Part shown: positions 16,791 through 23,953 of the stretch, piece after piece
Numbering within the stretch: position 1 is the stretch's first letter
Layout: each line of letters starts with the position of its first letter
Assembly: GCA_029782215.1 (NCBI GenBank)
Contig: JAKOVD010000137.1
Coordinates: forward strand, 42,227-106,226
Length of the DNA: 64,000 nt
Direction of reading: 5' to 3'
Origin: Chloroflexota bacterium
GTDB lineage: Bacteria > Chloroflexota > Anaerolineae > J102
Program-made: the position numbers and the translations under genes
Notes under the pieces: generated by a model
Told to the model about the DNA's origin: nothing
Seen by the model: the letters and a program-made list of their open reading frames with translations, nothing else
The model's database searches: none

Positions 16791-17346
16791 CCCGGTGGCG
16801 GAAACAGGTGACGACGTGGTCGTTGACCATGCCTACGGCCTGCATGAAGGCGTAACAGATGGTGGGGCCCACGAAGCGGAAACCTCGCTTGAGCAGCTCT
16901 TTGCTCATGGCCTGCGACTCCGCCGTCTGAGCGGGCAGTTCCCCAAGCTCACGCCAGGCGTTCTGGCGCGGTTGTCCGTCCACGAAGCGCCAGATCCAGG
17001 CGTCGAAGCTGCCGTATTCCTGTTGGACGGCAAGGAAGGCCTGGGCGTTCGTGACCGCCGCCCGCACCTTGGCGCGGTTGCGGACGATGCCGGGGTTCGC
17101 CAACAGGGCAGCGACCTTGCCCTCATCGTAGGTCGCCACGAGAGCGGGGTCAAACCCGTCGAAGGCCGCCCGGTAGGCAGGGCGCTTCTTCAGGATCGTG
17201 GACCAGCTCAAGCCCGCCTGGGCGCCCTCCAGGATCAGCATCTCGAACAACCTGAGGTCGTCGTGCACGGGGACGCCCCATTCCTCATCGTGGTAGGCCA
17301 GGTAGAGGGGATCGCTCCCCGCCCAGGCGCAGCGTTCACGGGTCAT
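16750..17346 (-). CDS. tag: DNA-3-methyladenine glycosylase I
   Basis: Removes 3-methyladenine from alkylated DNA in base-excision repair. 198 residues from ATG 17346 (MTRERCAWAGSDPLYLAYHDEEWG without the last four). The N-terminal CAW and the HDEEWG segment of the zinc/HhH family, GLSWSTILKKR, and FRFVGPTICYAFMQAVGMVNDH are present, so both Cys/His zinc ligands (N-terminal C, C-terminal H in TCFRH) can be found. The C-terminal tail is encoded by the AACGTT repeat and is not part of the family. The start overlaps the stop of the upstream methyltransferase by four bases (ATGA). Confidence 0.95.
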   Translation of the reverse strand: MTRERCAWAGSDPLYLAYHDEEWGVPVHDDLRLFEMLILEGAQAGLSWSTILKKRPAYRAAFDGFDPALVATYDEGKVAALLANPGIVRNRAKVRAAVTNAQAFLAVQQEYGSFDAWIWRFVDGQPRQNAWRELGELPAQTAESQAMSKELLKRGFRFVGPTICYAFMQAVGMVNDHVVTCFRHRDVGTFERSNVSTF

Positions 17347-18056
17347 ATGGGTCTCCCGGCGGTCTTGCGGACGATGACCTGTCCGCCCTTGTGCAGCAAA
17401 GTGAGCTGGTCGGCAAACGCGTTGAGGAACAGGTCGATGGCCGCCTGCGGCCGCGCCATGGGGGGCAGCTCTGGGTGCCAGAGATAATCGTCGAAGAGGA
17501 GCACGCCGTCCACCTTGAGCAGCCGCCAGCTGGCGACGGCATCCATGAGCACGTTCAGGGCGCGGTGGCTGCCGTCGATGAAGATGAGGTCGTAGGTCTC
17601 CGGCGCCAGGGTGACGAGGAGGTCCTCGGACGGCCCCTTGAGCTTCGTCACCTGGTGGCTGTGCCCGCAAACCCGCATGTTATGGTCAAAGCGCGGCTCC
17701 CCACCCAGCCGGGTGAACGGGTCGATGCACGTGATCGAGGCTGCGGGGCCGGTCAGAACGTTGTCCAGGAACCAGAGCGCCGAACAACCCTCGAAACTGC
17801 CGATCTCCAACGCCTGCAGACCGGGCCTTCCCTGGCAATCCGCCAGGTGTTCCTTCCACACCGGGGCGCTCCAGCTTACGGAGTCGAAGGTCAGGGAGAC
17901 CCCCGCCTCGTCTTGCAGCCGGCGGCGCAGGGCTGACTCTCCGATCGCGGTCAACGGTCGTTCGAGCGTCTGCTCAGCAGCCGCGGCCGCCTGCTGCACC
18001 TTGCGCAGAGCCTTGATGGTGTTCAGACCAATGGTGAACGCCAGTGGGTTGCGCAC
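17343..18056 (-). CDS. Class I SAM-dependent methyltransferase (Rossmann, small molecule or sugar type)
   Basis: 237 residues from GTG 18056. The SAM-binding motif LEIGSFEGCSALWFLDN lies near 104-120, followed by ITCIDPFTRLGG and FIDGSHRALNVLMDA with DDYLWHPELP. This pattern (ExGxxxGxS, then IDG.H) is that of methyltransferase family 24-like enzymes acting on sugars or catechol-type substrates. The substrate cannot be told. It is coupled to tag by a four-base overlap and follows the small membrane protein gene after 12 bases. Confidence 0.75.
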   Translation of the reverse strand: MRNPLAFTIGLNTIKALRKVQQAAAAAEQTLERPLTAIGESALRRRLQDEAGVSLTFDSVSWSAPVWKEHLADCQGRPGLQALEIGSFEGCSALWFLDNVLTGPAASITCIDPFTRLGGEPRFDHNMRVCGHSHQVTKLKGPSEDLLVTLAPETYDLIFIDGSHRALNVLMDAVASWRLLKVDGVLLFDDYLWHPELPPMARPQAAIDLFLNAFADQLTLLHKGGQVIVRKTAGRPI

Positions 18057-18068
18057 GACGAGCCGGTG

Positions 18069-18254
18069 CTATGCCTTGCCGCCCGTGGCGCGATCGTAGA
18101 GCCAGACCAGCAAGACGCCGACGGCCAGGCCGATGGGAATGCCGAAGCCGAAGCTGTCAATGGCAATGCCGATGAAGAAGCCCAGGGTCAGACCGATGCC
18201 AATGCCGACGGCGAACCTGGCGGAGGGCCGGCTGTTCTCTGGTTGTGGCGTCAT
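18069..18254 (-). CDS. Small glycine-rich membrane protein
   Basis: 61 residues from ATG 18254 (MTPQPENSRPSARFAVGIG). Two hydrophobic, glycine-rich stretches (GIGIGLTLGFFIGIAIDSFGF and a second ending LAVGVLLVWLYD; first given only in part by key residues GxGxxLxxGFFxG) suggest a two-pass membrane hairpin of glycine-zipper type. No family is recognised. A longer frame from 18317 would overlap the dodecin gene and is not preferred. It is 34 bases after dodecin and 12 before the methyltransferase. Confidence 0.65.
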   Translation of the reverse strand: MTPQPENSRPSARFAVGIGIGLTLGFFIGIAIDSFGFGIPIGLAVGVLLVWLYDRATGGKA

Positions 18255-18288
18255 GTCTGGACCTGTGGGCGAAGGAAGGGTGTCGTCT

Positions 18289-18510
18289 CTACTCTTCCTG
18301 CCCGTCGTCCAGCACAAACCCGACCTCGACCGTCACCTGCCACTGCTGGACCTTGCCGTTGGCAATACTCCCGCGCGTGTCGATGACCTGGAACCAGCGC
18401 AGGTTGCGGACCGTTCTGGCTGCGCGTTCCAGGGCATTGTTGACGGCCTCTTCCATGCTGACGTTTGACGTGCCGGTCAGCTTGATGTGCTTGAAGACAG
18501 GATCGCTCAT
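18289..18510 (-). CDS. Dodecin family flavin-binding protein
   Basis: 73 residues from ATG 18510. Matches bacterial dodecins, small dodecameric proteins that store or buffer flavins: [22 protein letters not shown], in part KLTGTS and the helix [11 protein letters not shown], then the flavin-stacking tryptophan in [11 protein letters not shown], and [15 protein letters not shown] at the end. Length and all blocks are as usual. First gene of the minus-strand run that ends with the DNA methyltransferase. Confidence 0.9.
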   Translation of the reverse strand: MSDPVFKHIKLTGTSNVSMEEAVNNALERAARTVRNLRWFQVIDTRGSIANGKVQQWQVTVEVGFVLDDGQEE

Positions 18511-18614
18511 GGCTTATGTTCCTTGACGAAGGCTAGGATGAGAACAACGGTGGGGCAGGCCGCCTCAACCGTCCATCCCGATTATAGCCTGGAGAGGGCC
18601 GCCCGCCCATCCCC

Positions 18615-18745
18615 ATGCATTGCCGCAGAGAGAACGTCTTCCTGGGACCGCCGAGCCCCAGCTCGGCGCAGTCGCCCTCCCCACGCATCGCCGCAAAGAC
18701 GAGCGCCCCTCCGGGATCGCCGAGCCCCGGTTCGGCGCAACGGCC
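18615..18745. repeat. Two imperfect 68-bp direct repeats in the dodecin-protease gap
   Basis: Units near 18615-18675 and 18683-18745 share CGCCGCARAGA..., then CCGAGCCCC(A/G)G(C/T)TCGGCGCA, whose inner part is a small palindrome. They lie in the 419-base gap 18511-18929, which otherwise has no gene. Confidence 0.6.
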
Positions 18746-18774
18746 TCCACGCCTGGATGGGCGCACCAAAAGCA

Positions 18775-18804
18775 AAGGACGCAGCCAACCTTCGCTGCGT
18801 CCTT
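18775..18804 (-). terminator. Hairpin terminator after the subtilase gene
   Basis: An 11-bp perfect stem AAGGACGCAGC / GCTGCGTCCTT with an 8-base loop. On the minus strand it is followed by TTTGCTTTTGG. It lies 125 bases past the protease stop. Confidence 0.65.
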
Positions 18805-18929
18805 CCTGACTCTGACCCTTTCTCAGTGTAGTTTGGCGGCTGCGCGGCGGACCTTCTCATCTTCCCGCCGGCAGAGGTCACGACCCTGGCGGCGAATTCG
18901 GTAGCCAGGTCGCTTGCACCTGCCGGTGA

Positions 18930-21080
18930 TCACAGGCCGCTGAACTTGGTGGCGCAGGTCAGCGACTGCGTGAGCGACAGATCATCCAGCAGCCAACTGC
19001 TGGCGACGGAGCCATCGGTGACGGCACGGAAAACGAGGGTGATCGTCTTGCCCGTATAGGCCCTGACGTCGATCTGGTTCTTCACCCAACCAGTCGTGTT
19101 AGTGGTGCCGCATAGGTTGATGGTCATCAAGGTCTTGGTGGCTTTCCCGGACTTCACCTCGACGTAGGCCTTGTCATTGCGGCAGGTATCGCTGGACTTG
19201 ACCTGGTGCCAGAAGGTGAGGTAGGCCGTCTTGCCCGCCGGCACTGTCAGTGTCTGCTGCAGCTCGGCGGTGTCGGCGTTGACGCCGCCCAGCCAGGCCC
19301 ACCAGCTTCCCTGCCGCGGGAGCACTGGGCTGGCGCCGCAGCTTGTGCCGTCGCAAACCAGGACCTTGCCGACCTTGGAGGATTCAGTCCAAACCGTGCG
19401 TCCCTGCTCAAAACCGGGGTTGAGGATGCTGTTGGCGCAAGAGGGCACCGGAGTTGCCGTGGGTTCCGGGGTATTGGTCGGCAATTGGGTGGGGGTCGCC
19501 GTAGGTTCGGGAGTGTTGGTTGGCAAAGGCGTAGGGGTTGCCGTGGGTTCCGGCGTATTGGTCGGCAATTGGGTGGGGGTTGCCGTAGGCTCTGGGGTGT
19601 TGGTTGGCACAGATGTGGGGGTTGCCGTAGGCTCCGGGGTGTTGGTTGGCAGCGGCGTAGGGGTCGCAGTGGGGGTCGCCGTTGGCGCCGGGGTGTCCGT
19701 GGGCAGGACGGTTGGCGTCGCCGTCGGCGCCGGAGCGCCATATCCACCAATGAACGCCATGTACAGCAGCAGGTTCGGCGAGTCGGTGCCGGGGTCGCTG
19801 ATCTTGCCGGCGGTGGCATTGGCTGTCAACGCCTGCGCCACCTCTGCTACGGTCGCCGCCGGGTTCGCCGCCAGGTACAGCGCTGCCGCTCCCGTCACAT
19901 GCGGCGCCGCCATCGACGTTCCGCTCATCGAAGCGGTCGCCGTGTCGCTGCTGTAGTACGACGACTTGATGCTCACCCCGGGCGCAAACAGGTCCAGACA
20001 GGCGCCGTAGTTCGACCAGCTCGCCCGCATATCCGTGCTGCCGCTGGCGCCCACCGTCAGCGCCTCCGCCGTCCGGGCGGGAGAGCTGTTGCAGGCGTCG
20101 GCGCCGCTGTTGCCGGCGGCGATCCCGTAGACGATGCCGCTCGCAATCGAGTTGCGGACGGCCGTGTCCAGCGCCGAGGAGGCGCCTCCACCCAGGCTCA
20201 TGTTGGCCACCGCCGGCCGAACCGCATTCGCCGTCACCCAGTCCACACCTGCCACCACACCGGAGACGGTGCCGGAGCCGGTGCAATCCAACACGCGCAC
20301 CGCATGGAGCGTCACGCCCTTGGCGATGCCATAGGTGGCGCCGCCCACCGTGCCCGCCACGTGGGTGCCATGGCCGTGGCAGTCGTTCCAGCCCTGGCCG
20401 TCGTTGATGGCCGTGTAGCCGTCGCCCACCCGGCCGCTGAACTCCACGTGCGTGGCCCGCATGCCGGTGTCGATGATGTAGGCGTTCACGCCCGCACCGG
20501 TGTTGGCATAGTTGTAGATGCCGTCAAGGGGCAGGTCGCGCTGGTCGGCGCGGTCCAGACCCCAGGTGGCTCCTGTCTGCATGTCCAGCAGAGGGGCGTC
20601 GGCCTGGACGACCTGATCGGCTTCCACATAGGCCACGTTAGGGCTCCGCAGCACGGCCGCCAGGGCCGCCGGGGGCAGGCTGGCGGCAAAGCCGGTCAGC
20701 GCCGTGCCGTAGCGCGCCGTCACCTCGATCCCGGCCCGCGCCAGAACCTCCTGGCTGGCAAGCGCCGCCTCATCTGCGGGCGGCGTCTGCCCAATGGCCT
20801 GCAGCGCAGCATGGGCGCCCCGAGCAAGGGCGAGGTCGACGTCCGCCGCGCTGAATCCTTCATTCATCACGACGATGTAGCGTCCGGGAAGGACGTTGGC
20901 TGCATCGGTGCCGATCAGGGGCGCCACCCCGCCTTGTTCCGGTTTCGACGCGGCCTGCACTGAGCCCGTCCCGAAAAGACCGGCAGCGAAGGCTGCCACG
21001 ACGACGCCAGCGATAAAGGCTGACAGCAGCCAATGGTGAAGGCGAACGGGTTTGGCGGAAGCAGGAACGGGGTGTGCCAT
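18930..21080 (-). CDS. Secreted S8 (subtilisin-family) serine protease with Thr-Pro linker and C-terminal beta domain
   Basis: 716 residues from ATG 21080. Signal/anchor segment about 17-44; inhibitor I9-like propeptide about 65-160 (ending [13 protein letters not shown]); catalytic domain about 170-445 with Asp204 ([15 protein letters not shown]), His237 (GHGTHVAG), oxyanion Asn324 (AAGNSG) and Ser389 ([12 protein letters not shown]); linker about 450-557 built of [16 protein letters not shown] repeats; and a C-terminal jelly-roll-like domain about 560-716 ([11 protein letters not shown]..., [19 protein letters not shown]), probably substrate or surface binding. The triad and oxyanion residue are intact, so an active extracellular protease is expected. 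The family is proteinase K-like. Confidence 0.93.
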   Translation of the reverse strand: MAHPVPASAKPVRLHHWLLSAFIAGVVVAAFAAGLFGTGSVQAASKPEQGGVAPLIGTDAANVLPGRYIVVMNEGFSAADVDLALARGAHAALQAIGQTPPADEAALASQEVLARAGIEVTARYGTALTGFAASLPPAALAAVLRSPNVAYVEADQVVQADAPLLDMQTGATWGLDRADQRDLPLDGIYNYANTGAGVNAYIIDTGMRATHVEFSGRVGDGYTAINDGQGWNDCHGHGTHVAGTVGGATYGIAKGVTLHAVRVLDCTGSGTVSGVVAGVDWVTANAVRPAVANMSLGGGASSALDTAVRNSIASGIVYGIAAGNSGADACNSSPARTAEALTVGASGSTDMRASWSNYGACLDLFAPGVSIKSSYYSSDTATASMSGTSMAAPHVTGAAALYLAANPAATVAEVAQALTANATAGKISDPGTDSPNLLLYMAFIGGYGAPAPTATPTVLPTDTPAPTATPTATPTPLPTNTPEPTATPTSVPTNTPEPTATPTQLPTNTPEPTATPTPLPTNTPEPTATPTQLPTNTPEPTATPVPSCANSILNPGFEQGRTVWTESSKVGKVLVCDGTSCGASPVLPRQGSWWAWLGGVNADTAELQQTLTVPAGKTAYLTFWHQVKSSDTCRNDKAYVEVKSGKATKTLMTINLCGTTNTTGWVKNQIDVRAYTGKTITLVFRAVTDGSVASSWLLDDLSLTQSLTCATKFSGL

Positions 21081-21238
21081 GGTGTGACCTCAGCTAGTCT
21101 GGAGCTCAAGCGGCTTGAAGTGCTGGTCAATTCTCATCTCCAGTCTAGGCGGATAAGTGGGCTGAGTCGTCTACCAGTTGGCTATCTTTCTTCTATGCCC
21201 TATGACCAAAGAAAACGATAGGCCGCGCGGCATAAGAT

Positions 21239-21540
21239 GTACCGGGCGCTACCCAGGTCCTCTTCACCTCCAACACACCTGGCGACCAGCCCATCACGGT
21301 GGGTATGCGTGACGCAGGAACCGCCACGTATCACCCCAAACCTGGCGAGGGTCAAGCTGTACGCTCCGGCCGCTACCTCACAGCCGGCTGCGCCCCCATC
21401 ACCTTTCCCTGTCCATCACCCCACGACGGCTGCGGCCGCGGCCGATTTGACGCCCCGATCCTCGTCCTTGACCAGGTGCTGCAGCTACCAGGTCACCCTG
21501 ACCACGCAGGACGGTTCAGTGCAGACAGCCTTCTTTTAGC
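21239..21540 (+). pseudogene. Possible remnant of a secreted-protein gene
   Basis: In one frame 21239-21477 reads plausibly like protein (GATQVLFTSNTPGDQPITVG, then YLTAGCAPITFPCPSPHDGC). Near 21478 the sense shifts to the next frame, ending YQVTLTTQDGSVQTAFF-stop at 21540. There is no start codon or ribosome site, and a stop stands right upstream at 21233. I read it as a frame-shifted gene tail; chance is not excluded. Confidence 0.3.
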
Positions 21541-21559
21541 TCAAGTAACTGTACGAGAC

Positions 21560-21593
21560 GGCCCTTGTCAGGTTTAGTATCCTGACAAGGGCC
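21560..21593. terminator. Strong inverted repeat, possible bidirectional terminator
   Basis: A 13-bp perfect stem GGCCCTTGTCAGG / CCTGACAAGGGCC with loop TTTAGTAT, 116 bases past the gltD-like stop on the minus strand. There is no T run on either side, so it may instead be an RNA-stabilising hairpin. The rest of the gap 21081-21708 holds only the remnant listed above. Confidence 0.5.
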
Positions 21594-21708
21594 GCGGAGG
21601 ACTGATAGCGACGGGTGACTGCCCTGGAATTCAGGCAGCCACCCGTCTGTGTTGCGGGGTGGAGGGCTGGCAGAGGCGCTGCGTGCCGGAGCACGCGCCC
21701 TGTCTGTC

Positions 21709-23205
21709 TTAGCTGGCCGCCAGTACGGCTTCGATCTGCGGCTCCATCGTCAGGCCGGCATACTCTTCGCCCAACGCCAGCAGGTAGCGGTGCATCGATT
21801 CGGCGGCGCGATGGGCGCTGGCCATGGCAGTGGAGGCCAGGTCGGCGCCGTTGACGGCGTCGCCCGCTGCCCACAGACCCAAGCGCGTGGTCATGCCGGT
21901 GTCGGGGTCGACGAGGATCTCTCCCCATTTCTTGCTGTCCAGGCCGGGTACCTGCTTGACGAAGCCCTTGTCGGGCCAGAAGCCCAGGGCCAGGACGGCC
22001 AGGTCGGCATCGATGGTGAACTCGCTGCCCGGCTGCGGGACCGGCCGCGGCCGTCCGGAGCTGTCCGGGGCGCCGAGCTGCATCCGCTGCATCTCGATCT
22101 GGCTCACGCGTCCGTCGGGTCCCGCCAGGAAGCGTACCGGGGTGGTCAGGAACTCGTACTGGATGCCCTCTTCGCGGGCGAACTGGCGGTCTTCCACGCG
22201 GCCCGGCATCTCGGCTTCAGTGCGCCGGTAGACCAGGGTGACGCTGGCGGCGCCGGAACGAATTGCTGAGCGCACGCAGTCGCTGCCCGTGTCTCCACCG
22301 CCCACGACCACCACCTTCTTGCCCTCGACGTACGGGATCGGCGTATCGGCGGGCAGGTCGGAATTGGAGAGGTTGGTGGCGACCAGGAAGTCGATCGACT
22401 TCCAGACGCCGGGCAGGTCTTCGCCGGGAATGCCCATGGTTGAGGGAATGCCGGCCCCGATCGCCAGCATGACAGCATCATACGACGCCAGCAGATCATG
22501 CACGGAGGGCTGGCCGGGATCGTTCACGCGGGTGTTGCAGATGAAGACGACGCCCAGCTTCTCGATGCGGTTGACCAGCGCTTCGATCGTGTCCTTCTCC
22601 AGCTTGAAGCCGGGGATACCGTAGTAGAGCAGCCCACCGGGCTTCGGCCAGGCTTCGTAGACGTCGACGGTATGCCCGCGCAGCGCCAGCAGCTCGGCGG
22701 CGTGCAGTCCGGCGGGCCCGGAGCCTACGATAGCCACACGCCGGCCTGTGGGTGGTTCGGGCGCCAGGTCAACGCCTCCGTTCCGGCGAACATAGTCGGC
22801 CACGAACGATTCCACCTTCCCGATGTACACAGGCTGGCCGCCGTGGGCGCCTACAACGCAGGAGCCCTGGCACAAGCGCTCCTGAGGGCAGATGCGGCCG
22901 CAGACTTCTGAGAGCGTCGATGTCACGCGGAAGGTCTTGTAGGCCGCCATGAAATCTCCCTGCGAAACGTACCACATCGCCAGGGGGATGTTGTTCTGGG
23001 TGGGGCAGGAGGACATGCAGGGCTGCGGCTCCGGGCACTGCAGGCAACGCGTCGCCTCGATCATTGCCATCTCGGCGTCATACCCTTCATAGACCTCGTT
23101 GAAATTGCAGACGCGATCCTCTGGGTGCTGCTTGGGAACGGGCTGCCGAGGGATCTGAAGTCGTTCTCTGCGGTCAATTTCCCGCATTCCGGTGATGTTT
23201 GTCAT
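21709..23205 (-). CDS. gltD: GltD-type NAD(P)-dependent FAD/iron-sulfur oxidoreductase (glutamate synthase small subunit-like)
   Basis: 498 residues from ATG 23205. The N-terminal domain carries two cysteine groups for [4Fe-4S] clusters (CLQCPEPQPCMSSC; CGRICPQERLCQGSC). Then come the FAD motif VAIVGSGPAGLHAAE (about 156-170), KPGGLLYYGIPGF, the NAD(P) motif VVVVGGGDTGSDC (about 295-307), YRRTEAEMPGR and GLWAAGDAVNGADL. This is the pattern of the glutamate synthase beta subunit and its relatives (NfnB, SudA). No gltB stands beside it, so it may pair with a distant large subunit or serve another acceptor. The gene symbol is by similarity only. Confidence 0.8.
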   Translation of the reverse strand: MTNITGMREIDRRERLQIPRQPVPKQHPEDRVCNFNEVYEGYDAEMAMIEATRCLQCPEPQPCMSSCPTQNNIPLAMWYVSQGDFMAAYKTFRVTSTLSEVCGRICPQERLCQGSCVVGAHGGQPVYIGKVESFVADYVRRNGGVDLAPEPPTGRRVAIVGSGPAGLHAAELLALRGHTVDVYEAWPKPGGLLYYGIPGFKLEKDTIEALVNRIEKLGVVFICNTRVNDPGQPSVHDLLASYDAVMLAIGAGIPSTMGIPGEDLPGVWKSIDFLVATNLSNSDLPADTPIPYVEGKKVVVVGGGDTGSDCVRSAIRSGAASVTLVYRRTEAEMPGRVEDRQFAREEGIQYEFLTTPVRFLAGPDGRVSQIEMQRMQLGAPDSSGRPRPVPQPGSEFTIDADLAVLALGFWPDKGFVKQVPGLDSKKWGEILVDPDTGMTTRLGLWAAGDAVNGADLASTAMASAHRAAESMHRYLLALGEEYAGLTMEPQIEAVLAAS

Positions 23206-23273
23206 GATGCGCTTCCGACCATTGAAAAAAGACGGTGTGTGGGGTGGGTTTTGAAAGACCTATTCGATGGTTA

Positions 23274-23288
23274 GTGTATTCTATACAC
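23274..23288. promoter_or_regulatory. Palindrome GTGTAT-TCT-ATACAC in the divergent gltD/rpiB region
   Basis: Six-base arms with a 3-base spacer, between the divergent gltD-like gene (start 23205) and rpiB (start 23480). On the plus strand TTGAAA stands 18 bases upstream of TGTATT, so the palindrome overlaps a possible -10. An operator role is inference. Confidence 0.35.
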
Positions 23289-23479
23289 CAGTGCGCTGAC
23301 TATGACGACGATCATATTCCCGGTCGATTTGTGAAAAAATTCTCAAAAAAGTACGCGGCCGGCGGCCTTTGCCGTCGCTGGCGGGTGGGCGTAAACTGGT
23401 CCTGCCATCGTGGCGCGTCAACGGCTTCATCTGTTGGCGCAATGATGCTCTCCTTCCACTTTGGCAAAGGACGTTCACC

Positions 23480-23953
23480 ATGCGTATTGCCCTCGGCTCT
23501 GACGAACGCAGCCACGTCACAGCCTTCCTCATCGAGGAGCTGAACAAGCGCGGGCATGACCTGGCGCTCTACGGCATGCTGCACGAGGCCGCGACGGCCG
23601 GCGACGAATCAGGTCAGTGGCCGGTGGTGGCGCACCGGGTGGCCCTGGCCGTGGCGAACGGCGAAGCGGACGAAGGGATCGTCTGCTGTTGGACGGGTAC
23701 CGGCGTCAGCATCGCCGCCAACAAGGTGCCCGGCATCAGGGCGGCCCTCTGTGTGGATGCCCAGACTGCCCGCGGCGCCCGGCTCTGGAACCGCGCCAAT
23801 GTCCTGGCGCTGAGCCTGCGCCTGACGAGCGAACCGCTCGCGGCTGAGATCCTCGACGCCTGGTTCGGAACACCCCTGGGCGAAGATCCCCTCGACGTGA
23901 AATGCGTCGCCTACCTCTCCGCAGTGGAGCAGACGCCGCCAGGGTCCCCATGA
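23480..23953 (+). CDS. RpiB/LacA/LacB family sugar-phosphate isomerase
   Basis: 157 residues from ATG 23480 after a weak site. The family core is GIVCCWTGTGVSIAANKVPG: the second Cys aligns with the catalytic Cys of RpiB, and GxG-S-IAANK binds substrate. GIRAAL and the ARLWNRANVLAL segment follow. The usual N-terminal SDHAG is SDERS here, so the phosphate/ring-opening His of ribose-5-phosphate isomerase B is absent. This points to a divergent subgroup with a possibly different sugar phosphate. The stop overlaps the start of the murF-alr gene by four bases (ATGA). Confidence 0.85.
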   Translation: MRIALGSDERSHVTAFLIEELNKRGHDLALYGMLHEAATAGDESGQWPVVAHRVALAVANGEADEGIVCCWTGTGVSIAANKVPGIRAALCVDAQTARGARLWNRANVLALSLRLTSEPLAAEILDAWFGTPLGEDPLDVKCVAYLSAVEQTPPGSP

